Shown here: positions 46,601 through 57,776 of the stretch, one piece after another
Position numbering within the stretch: position 1 is the stretch's first letter
How the letters are laid out: each line of letters starts with the position of its first letter
Source: Gnomoniopsis sp. IMI 355080
Lineage: Eukaryota > Ascomycota > Sordariomycetes > Diaporthales > Gnomoniaceae
Direction: 5' to 3'
Length of the DNA: 64,000 nucleotides
Assembly (NCBI GenBank): GCA_027946555.1
Contig: JAPEVC010000103.1
Coordinates: 59,741 to 123,740 of the forward strand
Position numbers and translations under genes: made by a program
Notes under the pieces: generated by a model
What the model was told of the DNA's origin: nothing
The model's input: only the letters and a program-made list of their open reading frames with translations
Database searches by the model: none

Positions 46601-47414
46601 GCGCCTTGACATCATCCTCTCGGATAGCCTGGTCCAACTGGTCGAGGAGACTGGAAGGGACGCTTAGCATAGCTTTTGCGGATGCACGTCCCAGAGACCT
46701 GATGGAGCGTTCTGATCTGTTGTCGTCCATGTTTTTGTCGTCGCCCAGGGCGGACAGCCACTTATTGATGTCCATGAGCAGTCTTGCGATGGTGTTGTCC
46801 TTGGCAAACGGTTTGGGGTCGACCTTTGTGGCAATGTAGCGGTGTTGAGTGGCTGAGTTGGGGACCTTTTTGTCCAATTTCTTGGTGATCTTGACAAAGC
46901 CTCGCCTGTTGATCTCACCAAACCACTGTAGGTTGCGAAACTGGGATCGCAGCTCCAAGAGAGCCCCCATTAGCTCCTCTGTCTCATCGACATCCAGATC
47001 GCTCACATCAGGCATCTGGCCGTAGCGGTCCTGCATCAGCTTAAGGCGGCGACAGGCCTCTGAGAACTTCTTGTTGTAGAAGGAGTCGACATCTTCCAGG
47101 TTTCGGTCCAGGGCAAAGAAGAATTCTGTTGTCCATGGTTAGGTGACTGGGCTCAGCCCCCAATGACAAGAAAAGAAGAGAGGAGGATGTGGCCCTTGTG
47201 AGGTGTGTTTACCTGCTAAGTCCACCGTCTCTCCATTCTGTGAAGCCTGCGATGCAGCCTTGATGAGCTTCTTGAGACCCTTGTAATTGATATATGCAGA
47301 TGCCCACTCGGGCACCTGGTTGCGCGGTAGACTACGAGAAGTGTCAGCTTATGGTTGAAAGGGGGCTTAGATAAGGGTAAATTTATGATGAACATACGTC
47401 CTCCCAAACTTCAT
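43623..47414 (-). CDS. gde1: SPX-ankyrin-GDPD glycerophosphodiester phosphodiesterase (GDE1)
   Basis: Cytosolic enzyme releasing glycerol-3-phosphate and choline from glycerophosphocholine, with an SPX phosphate-sensing head. Exons 47414-47398, 47331-47213, 47125-43914 and 43811-43623 (66-, 87- and 102-nt introns) encode 1,178 aa. The SPX domain starts MKFGRTLPRNQVPEWASAYI and includes YKGLKKLIKAA. Ankyrin repeats follow from about residue 275 to 580 (GRLPLHYAAQFG, GNAPLHLSVIGGH, GETALHIAARFGH, WTPLHIAAVDGHL). The GDPD domain starts near residue 810: GHRGLGKN, GENTVESF, VEFDVQLTKDHVPVIYHDF. The HRG histidine, the Glu/Asp metal ligands and the second His are all present, so it should be active. 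That separates it from Pho81-like sensors with a degenerate GDPD, although the layout is shared with Neurospora NUC-2. The first exon is only 17 nt. Confidence 0.93.
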
Positions 47415-49510
47415 CTTTGATGAGAGATAAGTTGGCTGAAGGTCTAGTGGCGACGTCTGTAAAAGTTCTGAGGAAGGTGGCTTCGTCGGAAAATGTCCAA
47501 AGGAACAGAACCAGACCCCACAAATACCCGTCGTGGTGATCAGAAAAAGGTTGGAGCAGCTGGAATCCTGGTCGAAGGTGAGACTCGACAGCTTTGTTTG
47601 TTCCAGTTCAGTGACCCAGTTCCAAGGAAAAACAGACCAAAACCAAGGAGGAAGTAACAGCGCGTTTGGTGGGTTGTGACAGGGCCGAGGCACTGGGGAA
47701 TGCCTATATCACAGGGAGTCGAGAGCCTGCATCTTGATTTTTTGTGAGAAGAAGCCTAAAGGAATGGTAGGGTAACTCAGGCAAGAGGTATGACCCTATT
47801 TTGAGATCTTGATGTCGGCTGCGATATCAAGGTCGGATGAAGAATCAGCAAGGAGTTGAGGGATAAAAGATCTTCATGGATTTCCAGCTTCGAGTAGTTT
47901 AGTAGTTTGGCGGGCGGGAGGGCGGCTAGACTGGTCTCGTCCCTGGATCGTTATCAACAACCGTCCTCCAGCCGTAGAAGCCGGTGCAATAAATAAAACA
48001 AGGGAACCGACACAGTTCCTTGTGGTGGTACCAATGTTGAAGGGTCGATTCAGGGTCGTTTGTGACGTCGGCAGGTCTTTCAAAGCTCAGCCATTGAAAA
48101 TCGGTTATAAAGACACGTTCTCTTCGCCTGGCGATCGAGGCAATAAAATGGTAGAAAGAACACAAATTATCTTTCTAGAAAACCCCCCTTATCGTTCCTT
48201 TCAAAGTATTTCCGGCAGATCTAGGAAAAACTTCCTCTTTCAACCGTATACACCCACCCACACCCTGAGACCCTTGGGGACGGGAGGTGAGAAGTGATAT
48301 ATACACCGTCCCCGCCGGCGACACGAGCACCTATTTCCATCTCAGCACGGAACATTTGGCGACATGAACCTTGGTTCATCACCGTAGCTAGGTCCACCCC
48401 CGTCGCCCTTGTCGCCGCTACAGGGCGCCTTTCAGGGGTCCAGAGCTCCAGTCAGGTTGGACGTCTCCCGTGCATGGTTTTGGCGCGAAGCCTCACTGGT
48501 CCGTTCCCGATGCTCTGACAAGCGCGGCCATGCAGAATCATGGGCTTGAAAGTATACTCTTACTATGTACCCAGGTACCATATAGTGTATAGTACTATGA
48601 TGTATCGGTCGCTGCTGTTGAAGCCCTCCTCAAAGCTCTTGTAAGCCAGCTAGAGATTCACACACGCCGACATCACACATCCATCTTACTATAATAGCAG
48701 TAATATAAGCCCGGCAGCAACCCGACACACCCTCCATTACGACAAGTTCATTGACGATCGCAGATCCTCCCGGAACCATACCACACCGCTTTTGAAACTA
48801 CTGTGCCCTGTGCATCAACCATCACCAACTAAGGAACCTTGGCAAATCTGGAAGAACTGCCCCGAACCAGGGCCCCAAGGGGGGGAAAAACTGCCCCGCG
48901 CCCTGTTGTCGTAACTCCATTCAGCTGCAATGCAGGCCCGGACGAACCGAGGACAGGACCCTGAGATCCACGCATTTCTAGTCAGGCACACAGAAACCCG
49001 AATTCGCCCCCCGTGACCAATTTTCACTTGTGTCGCATACACTTGTCTGTCTGATATGGAACAAGCTGACAAGCTGGCCTAGTTTCGCCACGAAATACAT
49101 GATTCGGCATCTCGTCCTTCGGTTACACAACATGTGTCACCGCCCATCTTGGGTACCTGGGTACTGCCTCGGCCGTAATGCCGGCATGGACCCGGGTTGA
49201 CTGATGCCCGCAGATTCCCCTTGTTCTGGGCGTTCCGGCAGTGGGGTTGCGCCAGTCGGGTAAGGCTGAATTCTGCTCGATCTGGCAGTAGAAATCTGCA
49301 ATTGGTGAACCATGGTCTCTTATTTGTATTTGTACACGATGAGAGCGACTCTCATCTTCTAGTCAAGATGTTTCTTTGCTGGGTATATGTCTACGTGGGT
49401 ATAAATGGTGAAATGCTCCGATGAGTACCAAGTTTCTACCTTTTTCTCTTTTTCTTTTCTGCGGCAAATCCCGCGGCCAGCTCGTGGAGACCAGTTCGGC
49501 GTTGCGGAGT
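47415..49510. other. gde1 upstream region and PPR gene 3' flank
   Basis: About 2.1 kb. The gde1-proximal part is its promoter. A CACGTT element, resembling the Pho4/NUC-1 site, is at 48113-48118, about 0.7 kb upstream of the start; alone it is weak evidence. No gene is seen in the rest; short AT-rich TAGTACTAT-type motifs occur near 48580-48605. Confidence 0.4.
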
Positions 49511-51808
49511 TCACGATGCAGCCCGCCCGCCAGATACAGTAGGGACGCCAACGAAGACGGCATCCGTCTCCGCTCTGGGCCAAAGACCGCCCTCCGCCGT
49601 CGGCACCTCTTTGCCATCCGCCTCCCCTTGTGGCTCTAGGCCATTCGTAAACTGAGTAATGGGCTCAGATATGTCTAGCGACCTCCATCCTAGCTCCGCC
49701 GGGACACGCAGTAATGAAAATGCAGTCAATATCAGCCTGCGGGCTGTGATCATCTTCAACTCTGCGTATAGCATGAGTCGTCTGTGTTCGCCGATGATGC
49801 CGCGCGTCTTACTGACGCGATAGTGGAACCAGTCATCTGTAACAGTCATGATCTCCTCGAAGCGCGCTCTCTGCTCAAACCAGTCCGCTTCGGCTGGCCG
49901 CGGCAGATTATCCCCGACCAAACGTGCTGCTCGTTTGTGACTTCTGACCAACCTCTCTGGCGATCCCAGGTCCCAGGTCAACTTCTCAAGCATCCTGACT
50001 ATTCTTTGTAGAGTTTGGTGCTTCAGAAGCGTCCCAGAAAGCTTTCCCTGTCGCTCTTTGAGCCGGTAGAGTTTGCTGGTGCAATGATTGGCGATTACGA
50101 ACCTTTCCACGGGGCTCATTGCTAGATTCAGTTGATTGACGAGACGTACGCGCTTCTCGAGACGAGTCAAATATGTCTCGGTATGTCGTATGAACATTGC
50201 TGTTTGGATGCGACGCGCTCTGTCACTGTCCTGATGGTCAGTCGCCAACGTTGACGAGTTCCAAAACATTTTGACTCGTTCTTCTGACAGAGGCCAGCTT
50301 GGCGGCTCGCCCATGTTCAGTACAGGGTATAAATGCTCGACCAGCCTCTGCGGACAGTTGTCCCTGAGAAGTAGCGAGACTACAACATCGACATTGTCGA
50401 TGAGTCCACGAGAAAGCATGTCCGCTGTGGAAGCATCGACAGTATAGAGGCACTGCCTCAGCATGTAGATGAACAGGTCAACACTGATGCCCATCCTCTC
50501 CTGCAGCGACCCAATGAAAACCTTGACTGCATCCTTGACACGGCCAAAGCCCAAAAGCCCCGAGACCAGCGCTTCGTATACGTCTTGACCTCGTGATGGC
50601 CGCTCAATGACCCAATTAGCCTGTAGAGATGTAGTCACCTCCGGGTGTCTCGCCCATTGTCGAAGCGCCGGGATCTTGACCACGTCCTCGTACCATCTCC
50701 GCCTTATCAACATGCCTCGGTTGTCGAGGGCCATCATGCGGCGGATGATATGGTAAAAGCCTTTTATATCCCCTTTCTTTCGATAGTGGACCAAAAGACA
50801 CACCAGCGTCTCGGGTGTTGGTCGAAGCCGACTGTCCTCGAAGAACGAATTTATCACAATGTCGCCCAAGCTATAGTGCGCTTTCCGGAGGAACCCTACG
50901 AGGAGCAGGTTGTAGTGGTGTATAGTTGGCGGTACAGGACAAACGAGCAAATTGTAACAAATCTTTGCAACCTGAAATTTCGGCTTGGCAGCCCTGTCCA
51001 CTCCCCAGGCTTCAAAGAGCGCCCGAATCTTGTCGGCCAACTGGTCGCGTGCTTGCTTGGTGGCTTGAGGGTCTATGCTCGGGTGTTTGTATTTTGGGTA
51101 GCCCTCGGATCGAAGCATACGGATCGCTGTCCAGGCAGAATCCAGGCTTTCCAGGTTTCGCCGCGCACGCTCTGGATCCTTGGGAAACTCGACATAGTAA
51201 GACTCCGATATTAGACGGTCAACCATCTTATTGATCATAGCGTGGTATTTCTCAAATTGGACGCTCGTCGCGGGCTCTCGACCATCCATCCCGTCGTCCT
51301 GCCTCTGAGCCTGGTCGGCCACAAGCTGAACCGCTGCAAGGTTGGACCCCAAGTAGTCGACATAGCCACTGCCAACTTTCTCTTCAGGATCGTAGAGACG
51401 ATGGAGTGAACCCAGGAATTTGTTGAAATTGCGCCTGGTTGGCACGTACCTCTCAAGGGCTTCTTCCGTATCGCATATCGAGTTCAATGCCTCGATGGCA
51501 CTCATGGGCGCCCGAGGGCGCATCTTGCGGTGTTCGACATACTGCCTCGAGATTAAAAGATCCGGCTTCTTTTGTGGCCGGCGGTCTCCTGTCTCTTGAA
51601 CATCAACGACCTTAGAATGGCCTATGTCATCGCTATGGAGCGCGTTAAGCTCAGCATTGAAGCCAGTCTCGGTGGTGTAGAAGGCCGTGGTATTCTTGTC
51701 ATGGAGGCCGCGGCTCGCGGCGCGAGCTATCGCAATCTGGAGGACGTGGGTGCGGACCCTGCTGAAGCGAAAAGGAGCTTCGGCAGCTCGGGACCAGAGC
51801 GATTGCAT
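49511..51808 (-). CDS. Mitochondrial PPR-like protein
   Basis: Single-exon 765-aa protein. The N-terminus is Arg/Ala/Ser-rich without acidic residues for about 30 positions (SLWSRAAEAPFRFSRVR...), a typical mitochondrial presequence. The body is all-helical and contains degenerate pentatricopeptide-like pairs, such as TIHHYNLLLVGFLRKAHYSL, TPETLVCLLVHYRKKGDIKG and VYEALVSGLLGFGRVKDAVK. It is probably an RNA-binding factor for mitochondrial transcript expression; which transcript cannot be said. No endonuclease or GTPase motif is present. It is divergent from the DUF866 gene with about 0.3 kb between starts. Confidence 0.75.
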   Translation of the reverse strand: MQSLWSRAAEAPFRFSRVRTHVLQIAIARAASRGLHDKNTTAFYTTETGFNAELNALHSDDIGHSKVVDVQETGDRRPQKKPDLLISRQYVEHRKMRPRAPMSAIEALNSICDTEEALERYVPTRRNFNKFLGSLHRLYDPEEKVGSGYVDYLGSNLAAVQLVADQAQRQDDGMDGREPATSVQFEKYHAMINKMVDRLISESYYVEFPKDPERARRNLESLDSAWTAIRMLRSEGYPKYKHPSIDPQATKQARDQLADKIRALFEAWGVDRAAKPKFQVAKICYNLLVCPVPPTIHHYNLLLVGFLRKAHYSLGDIVINSFFEDSRLRPTPETLVCLLVHYRKKGDIKGFYHIIRRMMALDNRGMLIRRRWYEDVVKIPALRQWARHPEVTTSLQANWVIERPSRGQDVYEALVSGLLGFGRVKDAVKVFIGSLQERMGISVDLFIYMLRQCLYTVDASTADMLSRGLIDNVDVVVSLLLRDNCPQRLVEHLYPVLNMGEPPSWPLSEERVKMFWNSSTLATDHQDSDRARRIQTAMFIRHTETYLTRLEKRVRLVNQLNLAMSPVERFVIANHCTSKLYRLKERQGKLSGTLLKHQTLQRIVRMLEKLTWDLGSPERLVRSHKRAARLVGDNLPRPAEADWFEQRARFEEIMTVTDDWFHYRVSKTRGIIGEHRRLMLYAELKMITARRLILTAFSLLRVPAELGWRSLDISEPITQFTNGLEPQGEADGKEVPTAEGGLWPRAETDAVFVGVPTVSGGRAAS

Positions 51809-52117
51809 GTCAGAGGCATTGCGGACAGGCGCACCGGCTGCTCTGTAGTTCGCAGTCAGGTGTGGTGCTGGTGTGAGGTTGAGTCAGTGGGAGGGATTGA
51901 GAAGCAGACGTGCACCAAAAATTCAAGGTGATAATGGCGTATGGGATATTTCGGCTGTACTGAGCAACTTGGAGCAGACCCGTAATCCCTGTAGCCCCAC
52001 GTTCAACTCCGCCAAACAGCCCTATAGCTTCGAAGCCTGCTAGACTCAAAGACTGCCTCACCGTGACTCTAGAACAAATCCAGGCCAGTTCTTGTTGCAT
52101 TTGTCACCCTCCTCGAA
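51809..52117. promoter_or_regulatory. Short divergent promoter, PPR gene / DUF866 gene
   Basis: 309 bp separating two divergent start codons; must hold both promoters. No specific element is recognised. Confidence 0.5.
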
Positions 52118-52838
52118 ATGTATGCTCTCAGCGTGACAGCTGAGCTGGGTGGGTAAGTGCCATCGCGGTCCTCAATCTACATTTGCTTCTCCTGATATCT
52201 TGACAGGGTCACGAACCTTCGCCCCGACGACTCTGAGGCACAGCCTTTCTGGTACACCTTCAAAGTGCAGTGCACATCATGCCGAGAGACACACGAGAAA
52301 TGGGTGGGAGTGAGCCGATTTGTAGGTCGTCAATTTCCTGGCATACTTGGGCGAAAAGGATCCTGCTGACTGTGATAGGAACAAAATGAGATGAGCGGCA
52401 GCCGAGGCGAGGCCAACTTCGTCTTCCGGTGCAAGAATTGCAAGGTATGGAAGGACAACGCCATGTGATATCACAAGTTTCTTTACAGCAAGCACCTGGG
52501 CTTACAGCTCTCTCCACAGCGCGAGTCCTCTGCAACTATCAAGGAGGCACCCAAGGCATACGAGCAGTCTGAGCCGGCCAAGCCAAAGAACATCCTTGAG
52601 TTCGACTGCCGTGGCCTTGAATTCACAGAGTTCAAGCCAGAGGTGAGCATTTCGAGAGGTTGCATCAGTTCCCTATGAGACTAACATTGAACAGGGCGAG
52701 TGGCTGGCCGAGGGGCTTGAGTCTGGTACAAAGTTTGCCGAGATCGATCTGACGGATGGCGAGTGGTTTGAGTATGATGAGAAGGCGGGAGATGAAGTCA
52801 GCATCAAGGACATCAAATGGGAGATCAAGAGAGCATGA
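52118..52838 (+). CDS. CXXC-motif zinc-binding protein (DUF866/UPF0587, CZIB-like)
   Basis: Five exons (52118-52152, 52207-52321, 52379-52444, 52520-52642, 52695-52838; introns 52-75 nt) encode 160 aa, the usual length of this eukaryotic family (human C1orf123/CZIB). The N-terminus is MYALSVTAELGGVTNLRP. The two zinc-binding CXXC pairs are CTSCRETHEKWVG and CKNCKRESSA. A second half follows (PKNILEFDCRGLEF, GEWLAEGLESGTKFAEIDL, EYDEKAGDEVSIKDIKWEI). All splice junctions restore conserved text. A homodimeric zinc protein of unclear function; no enzyme activity is established. Confidence 0.92.
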
Positions 52839-53221
52839 AGCAGGATGGCGTTGCTCCAGATATAAGAAAATGCATATATATGTGTGATATCTTGCCAACA
52901 GGAGACGCCTAATGTCGTTGAATCCCGTCATCATTGTCAACTCTTTTGGAGATGTATCGAAATTTCCTGAGCTATACTCCCAGTGGAAAGAGCATGAGGT
53001 GCATCATATAACCCGCAATTCTGAACATCTGAGGACGTGGTAGCTACTCTCATAGTATAGTATAGAAGGGGTCTACCCTTACAGTCTTAGACGGACTAAC
53101 AACTGCGGGAGCCACAAAATCCACCCTTGGCTACAAACCTCTATCCGACTTCCCAACCTTAACAGCATCGACTCTGCAACACACAAACAAAACACAATCA
53201 CACTCCTGGATCCGGTCTACA
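52839..53221. other. Intergenic, DUF866 gene to Rpr2/Snm1-type gene
   Basis: About 0.38 kb containing the 3' end of one gene and the promoter of the next. An A/C-rich leader (ACACACAAACAAAACACAAT) precedes ATG 53222. Confidence 0.5.
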
Positions 53222-53863
53222 ATGCACTCTATAGAAATACCTCCTAACGTGCATTTTCTCAATGATGCAGCCCATCTACTCTCACACTCCGCACCAGAGA
53301 CGGCCGCCTTTCTCATGAGTCGTCGCAACGAGTTGCTGGTTGAAAATGACATTCCGATATCTGATGCCCAACGACAACATGCCTGCACCGCATGCGGGCA
53401 CATTTTGATTCCCGGCCAACAACAAGACACCCTTCAAATCGAGACAGAGAAGGCTCCACGGCCCAGAAACAAGAAACCTGCCCGCGCTCAGCAGCAGCAT
53501 CAGCATCAGATCTCTACACCGGCAACACCAGCAGCCGCCGCCCGGCCTTTGCAGACACGCGCTATGCCGGGTGGCATATCAAAAGTTCTGAATTGTGGGA
53601 ACTGCTCCAGAGAGACAAGAGTCAAGCTGGAAGGTCCAAAGCGTATCTCGAGGGTCAGGAAAGCAACCCAGCAGAGCAAAGTCCCGGATGCGAGGAAATC
53701 GCTGGCTACTACGGAGCCTGTCAAGCCGTCGGCCAATGCCAGTAGCAAGAAGAGGGCGAAGAATCGCAAGGCCGGGCTTCAGGCTCTGCTGGACCAGAAA
53801 CAGGGTTCAGCTTCTTCTTCTTCGGGTTTCGGACTCAGTCTGTGCGACTTCATGAAGAAGTGA
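53222..53863 (+). CDS. RNase P/MRP protein subunit, Rpr2/Rpp21/Snm1 family
   Basis: Single-exon 213-aa protein. An N-terminal helical part (HFLNDAAHLLSHSAPETAAF) leads to the first CXXC (HACTACGHILIPG). The second CXXC lies about 70 residues on (LNCGNCSRETRVKLEGP). Together the two pairs form the Rpr2/Rpp21 zinc ribbon. A basic tail (SKKRAKNRKAGLQALLDQ) and a C-terminal LCDFMKK follow, as in fungal Snm1-type proteins. It is expected in RNase MRP and/or RNase P, processing pre-rRNA or pre-tRNA in the nucleolus or nucleus. A Gln/Ala-rich insert lies between the two CXXC pairs. Confidence 0.82.
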   Translation: MHSIEIPPNVHFLNDAAHLLSHSAPETAAFLMSRRNELLVENDIPISDAQRQHACTACGHILIPGQQQDTLQIETEKAPRPRNKKPARAQQQHQHQISTPATPAAAARPLQTRAMPGGISKVLNCGNCSRETRVKLEGPKRISRVRKATQQSKVPDARKSLATTEPVKPSANASSKKRAKNRKAGLQALLDQKQGSASSSSGFGLSLCDFMKK

Positions 53864-54586
53864 AAAATTCGGCACAGAAGGGATCACCAGGCAAACCTTT
53901 TACTGAACAAATCGAGCGTACTGCCCGAAGCCCCTTGGTGGTGGGGGCCAATAGCAGCATGATCAGCGCCAGCACTTCAAGAGCCTATGTTGGCCGTGGG
54001 GGATGATCAGTGTGGGACAAACGCTCGCGACTATCTTTTTGGGACAGCACTGTTGGACGTAGGTACAAGACATGTCTGGCCGCTATGGTTGTCCTCATGC
54101 TAATCAGGCAGATGACAGCAACGTCACAAGTCATCAATAGTGAAGTATGCAGTCCATGTCGCTCGTGTGGCAGTCCTAGACCTTGCGCTCGACGAGAGTA
54201 TTTACTGCGCCCGCTGGCAAAAAGTGCAGACTGCCAACGAGGCCGCTCTCCACGTGCCTCGAGCAGGAATTAAGCTACAGCTCTTCGAATACTGTTATCC
54301 TCGATTTTGGGAAAGGGAAATGACTGCTAGTCTTCAGCTGTATGTTGACGGTCTTCGCGGCTTTATGAAGCATCTGAGAATGGCTGTTAGAGTACCACCG
54401 ATTGCTTCCAAAAAGACAAGTCAACGCGTTTCAATAAGATCTTGCTTTTCGTTCCTGGTATCTCTATAACTAATGCATCAACAATCATCCCACAACCATG
54501 CTAACAGCGCTGTACCTTCTTCACCGTGTGCGCATTCTCTGATAGTAGCTGGGATTTGATCCCAGGCTCTTCCGCCTCTATCTTCT
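53864..54586. other. Intergenic between convergent Snm1-type and zpr1 genes
   Basis: About 0.7 kb; a 109-codon ORF (54140-54469) has no domain. Nothing else is seen. Confidence 0.5.
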
Positions 54587-56122
54587 CTATGAAGCAGTCT
54601 CCTCCTTGTGATCGGCCTCATACCCCTCGACCTTCATATCCAATAATCCCAGATCCTCCTCCTCCTCCTTTGTCCGCGTATACTCTTCCACCGTCATCTG
54701 CTCATCCGGCACTGTCGGGTCGTCCGCTAAGCTCTGAACATAGCTGCTCGCAAGCGGATCTGCCAATTCAATCGTGAACTCCCGCTCTCCTTTAATCGCC
54801 CTGTCCAAGCCCTCGAAGAACTCCGTCCAGCGTGTTCTTTCTTCACTCTCTAGACCATCACCGCCATCGCCTGTTTGGAAAATCTGGTTGCGCAGATCGT
54901 CACGCACCTGTGTCAACAGACCTTCGACCGTGGTGAACCGCCCACCCAGCGTGCCGGGGTTGACGGAAAGCGACAGCTCGGGGCAGGCGAGCGCGCAGCT
55001 CTCACTCTTGAGGATGTCGCGGGCGAGATCCTCTGGCTTCGTAACGCGCAGTTGGATCTTCTTGCCCTTTTCTGGGATAGCACCACCAGTTTTGACGTCG
55101 TTGCTCTTGTATCCGCATGCATCACAAACCGTGCTCATGAGTACCACCTGCTTGAAGTTTGGTATATCGACCATCTTCATATGCGTGATACACGGGTGCA
55201 TGCAACCGGGGCACGAGGCAGGGAAGCTGTAGACCTCGTCGGGCAGGATATCGTCGTTCTCACCAAGTCTGCCTTGACCTTGCAGTGGGATTGTGCCGTC
55301 GGCGTTGGCCGCGGCCGTGCTGTCGCCTAGTCCAAGGGCTTCGTTTTGCTCGGCGGTCCGCTCGTATTCGCGCTTCGCCCACTTGCCCACGCCGTCGCGC
55401 GGGTCCGGCTGAATCCAGCTGTTTCCGGCGGGGTCGTCGACGTACATGCGGAAGGGGAAGGCCTCGCCGGCAAGCATGGCCCGGGCTTTGGTGATGATCT
55501 CTGCGACTTTAGGGTAGACCTCGGGCATCTGCTCTTTACGAGCCTCCTGGCCCATCTCTAGATCGTCGACAACGGTGGACAGCAGACCCTCGACATTGGA
55601 GAGTTGGCCCTTGCCGGCGGGAATCTCAAGGTCCAGCTCGATAAACTTGACGGTCGCCGAGTCGGACTTGACTACCTGGCGGCCAAAGTCGGGCATGGAG
55701 GTCAGACGCAGCTCGTAGTGGGTGCCTTTGGGCTGGACGGCTCCGGCCGCTTGGATCTCGTTGTTTTGAAAACCGCAGTGGGTACAGGAGAAGGACATGA
55801 TGATAATCTCGCGGAAGTAAGGGATTTTGGTAAGGAGGAGACGGGTGACGCCCTGCGGACAGTATATCAGCGAAGTGTTCTTGAGTGACTTGCTCTAGGA
55901 AGTTCTAGGATGTAGTTGCCTTACATCTTCGTGGCAGTTCATGCAGAGAGACTCGATTTCCTCCACAGGCTTGACATCGTCATCGGCAGGCTCAGCGCCA
56001 TTGGTGGATGGGGCGACTTGGTCGACTTGCGCGCCGATGGCTTGGAAGTATTCCGTCGAAGAAATGGCGCCGTTGGTAGTACCGTTAGTAGTACCGTTCG
56101 TCTGCGGTGGATCGGAAGACAT
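54587..56122 (-). CDS. zpr1: Zinc-finger protein ZPR1
   Basis: Essential eukaryotic protein that chaperones elongation factor eEF1A folding and shuttles to the nucleus. Exons 56122-55925 and 55852-54587 (72-nt intron) encode 487 aa. Two ZPR1 modules are visible. The first zinc finger is CMNCHEDGVTRLLLTKIPYF to CTHC, with the splice junction inside it restoring HEDGVTR. The second is CPGCMHPCITHMKMVDIPNF to CDACGYKSN. Each is followed by an alpha/beta domain (AAGAVQPKGTHYELRL and TGGAIPEKGKKIQLRV). The acidic C-terminus (TKEEEEDLGLLDMKVEGYE) is family-typical. The in-frame ATG at 56149 is less favoured than 56122. Confidence 0.95.
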
Positions 56123-57228
56123 AATGATGAGGAGTTTGTACAGTACCAAAGTGGTGTTGTTCTAGTGTTGACGTTGTCGCAAATACAACTGCTCCTTGGG
56201 ATTTTTTTTAGAGGGGCAATATAGAAAAATTGCGGGGCAAGAGCTTATGTCATAGGAAGGAAAGTTCTGGCGGGCTCTGGCTTGTGATTTTCAGCAAGGA
56301 TGTCGGCGGCATATAAAGTATCTCCTGGGCCAATGACTCTTACGCTGATGCCACCATTGGGTTCATTATTGCACACCAGCGTCGCCATGGGTAGAAGCTT
56401 CCAGTCTGAATATCAGCACATCTGTTTGGCTTAAAGTTTCGTGTTTGGTCAATTTTGTATACTCGCGTCGGGGCTGTATATCAAGTCACCTGCGGCCTGT
56501 CGAAATCTCTGCACAATGTGGAAAGTTATTATTATTTGTTTGTTTCTCGAGTATGATTCTCGTGTTTGATACTGATCAGGACCTGTTTTGGCGTCATGAA
56601 CCTAGCGAAACTTCCCCAAAGCATCCTCTAATAGTGTAAGAATGAACCGCCCGTGTACAGTCATGGGTCATGGCGGCGGCGAAGTAATTCGGACCCGTCC
56701 ACCCATGCAAGACCATCAAGATAGTCAAGCACGCCACTCCATCAAGCAACCGCAAAAATGCAGCCACAGCCATTATACTATACGCAATTCGTAACATGTG
56801 GATTGTGACCACCGTGAAAGGTCAAGCCCAGAATACAGCTGATTCGTAGATCTTGAGACCGTGTCGAAAGGAAAACCAAAAGAAAGTAGTAATATCCCTA
56901 TCCTTGCGCAGCGGAATGAGCCACAGGAGAAAAACAGAAGGCGAAGCTTTTTCATAAGGTACAATTTTGTAAACAAGCATTACTTCTCCGCCCATCCCGT
57001 GGATCCTGCAGGGTTCGACAATCTGCAATGTGTCGACAACCTGCAATGTGTCGACAACCTGCAATGTGTCGATATTAAGGAAAAAGAAACCGAAACCGAG
57101 ATCATGCCGTGAGGGGTATTGTTTCCGTAAAACCAGAACGCCAGAGGAAAAGGCTATATCGTGCGGTACCACGTAAACAAGAAAGGACACATATCCGAGC
57201 CATTTAAGCTTGTTGAACAACAGTTCCC
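56123..57228. other. zpr1 upstream region and downstream flank of the acidic-protein gene
   Basis: About 1.1 kb holding the zpr1 promoter and the 3' flank of the gene at 57229. It includes an 18-bp tandem repeat at about 57017-57071. No gene is seen. Confidence 0.5.
57017..57071. repeat. Three tandem 18-bp units containing GTCGAC
   Basis: CTGCAATGTGTCGACAAC is repeated three times, with the first copy preceded by GACAAT and the last ending in GTCGAT. It lies in non-coding DNA about 160 bp beyond the stop codon of the minus-strand gene, so possibly within its 3' UTR. Confidence 0.85.
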
Positions 57229-57737
57229 TCATATGAAACTGGGCTTGGTAAGCACACGGTACTCGACATAGTCCTCACCATCGATGCTGATGATAGCACC
57301 CTGGCTGACGAGCTTGCCGGCGAAAGGACCGGTAGCCTTCCGTTCGTACTTGGTGCCCAAATAGATCTTGGCATCTTCGTTACCGGTGCGGATTCGGTGA
57401 GCCTCCTGTTGAGACCAAACATTGTTCAGGCGGCCAAGGCTCTCACGGAACGCATCGCCGTTCTGGCCGTTGTGACCGTTGGTCATCTGATAGGGGTTGG
57501 CGGCCATGTGTGCATCGCGCTCTTCCACCTTTGCCTGATTGGCTTCGATGCGGGACACGGCATGCATCGCGAGGTTGTTGGCACGCTCGAGACGGGGATC
57601 AGCACTATGACTAGGCAGTGGGGTTCCCCGATTAGCAGCACGGAAGCCAGGGGTCATTGGTGTCTGCTCCTGACGGAACGAGCCGGCCGGGGTGATGGTT
57701 GCAGGACCAGAACGCCTCACAGCCTGACGAGTCTCGT

Positions 57738-57776
<39 letters not shown>

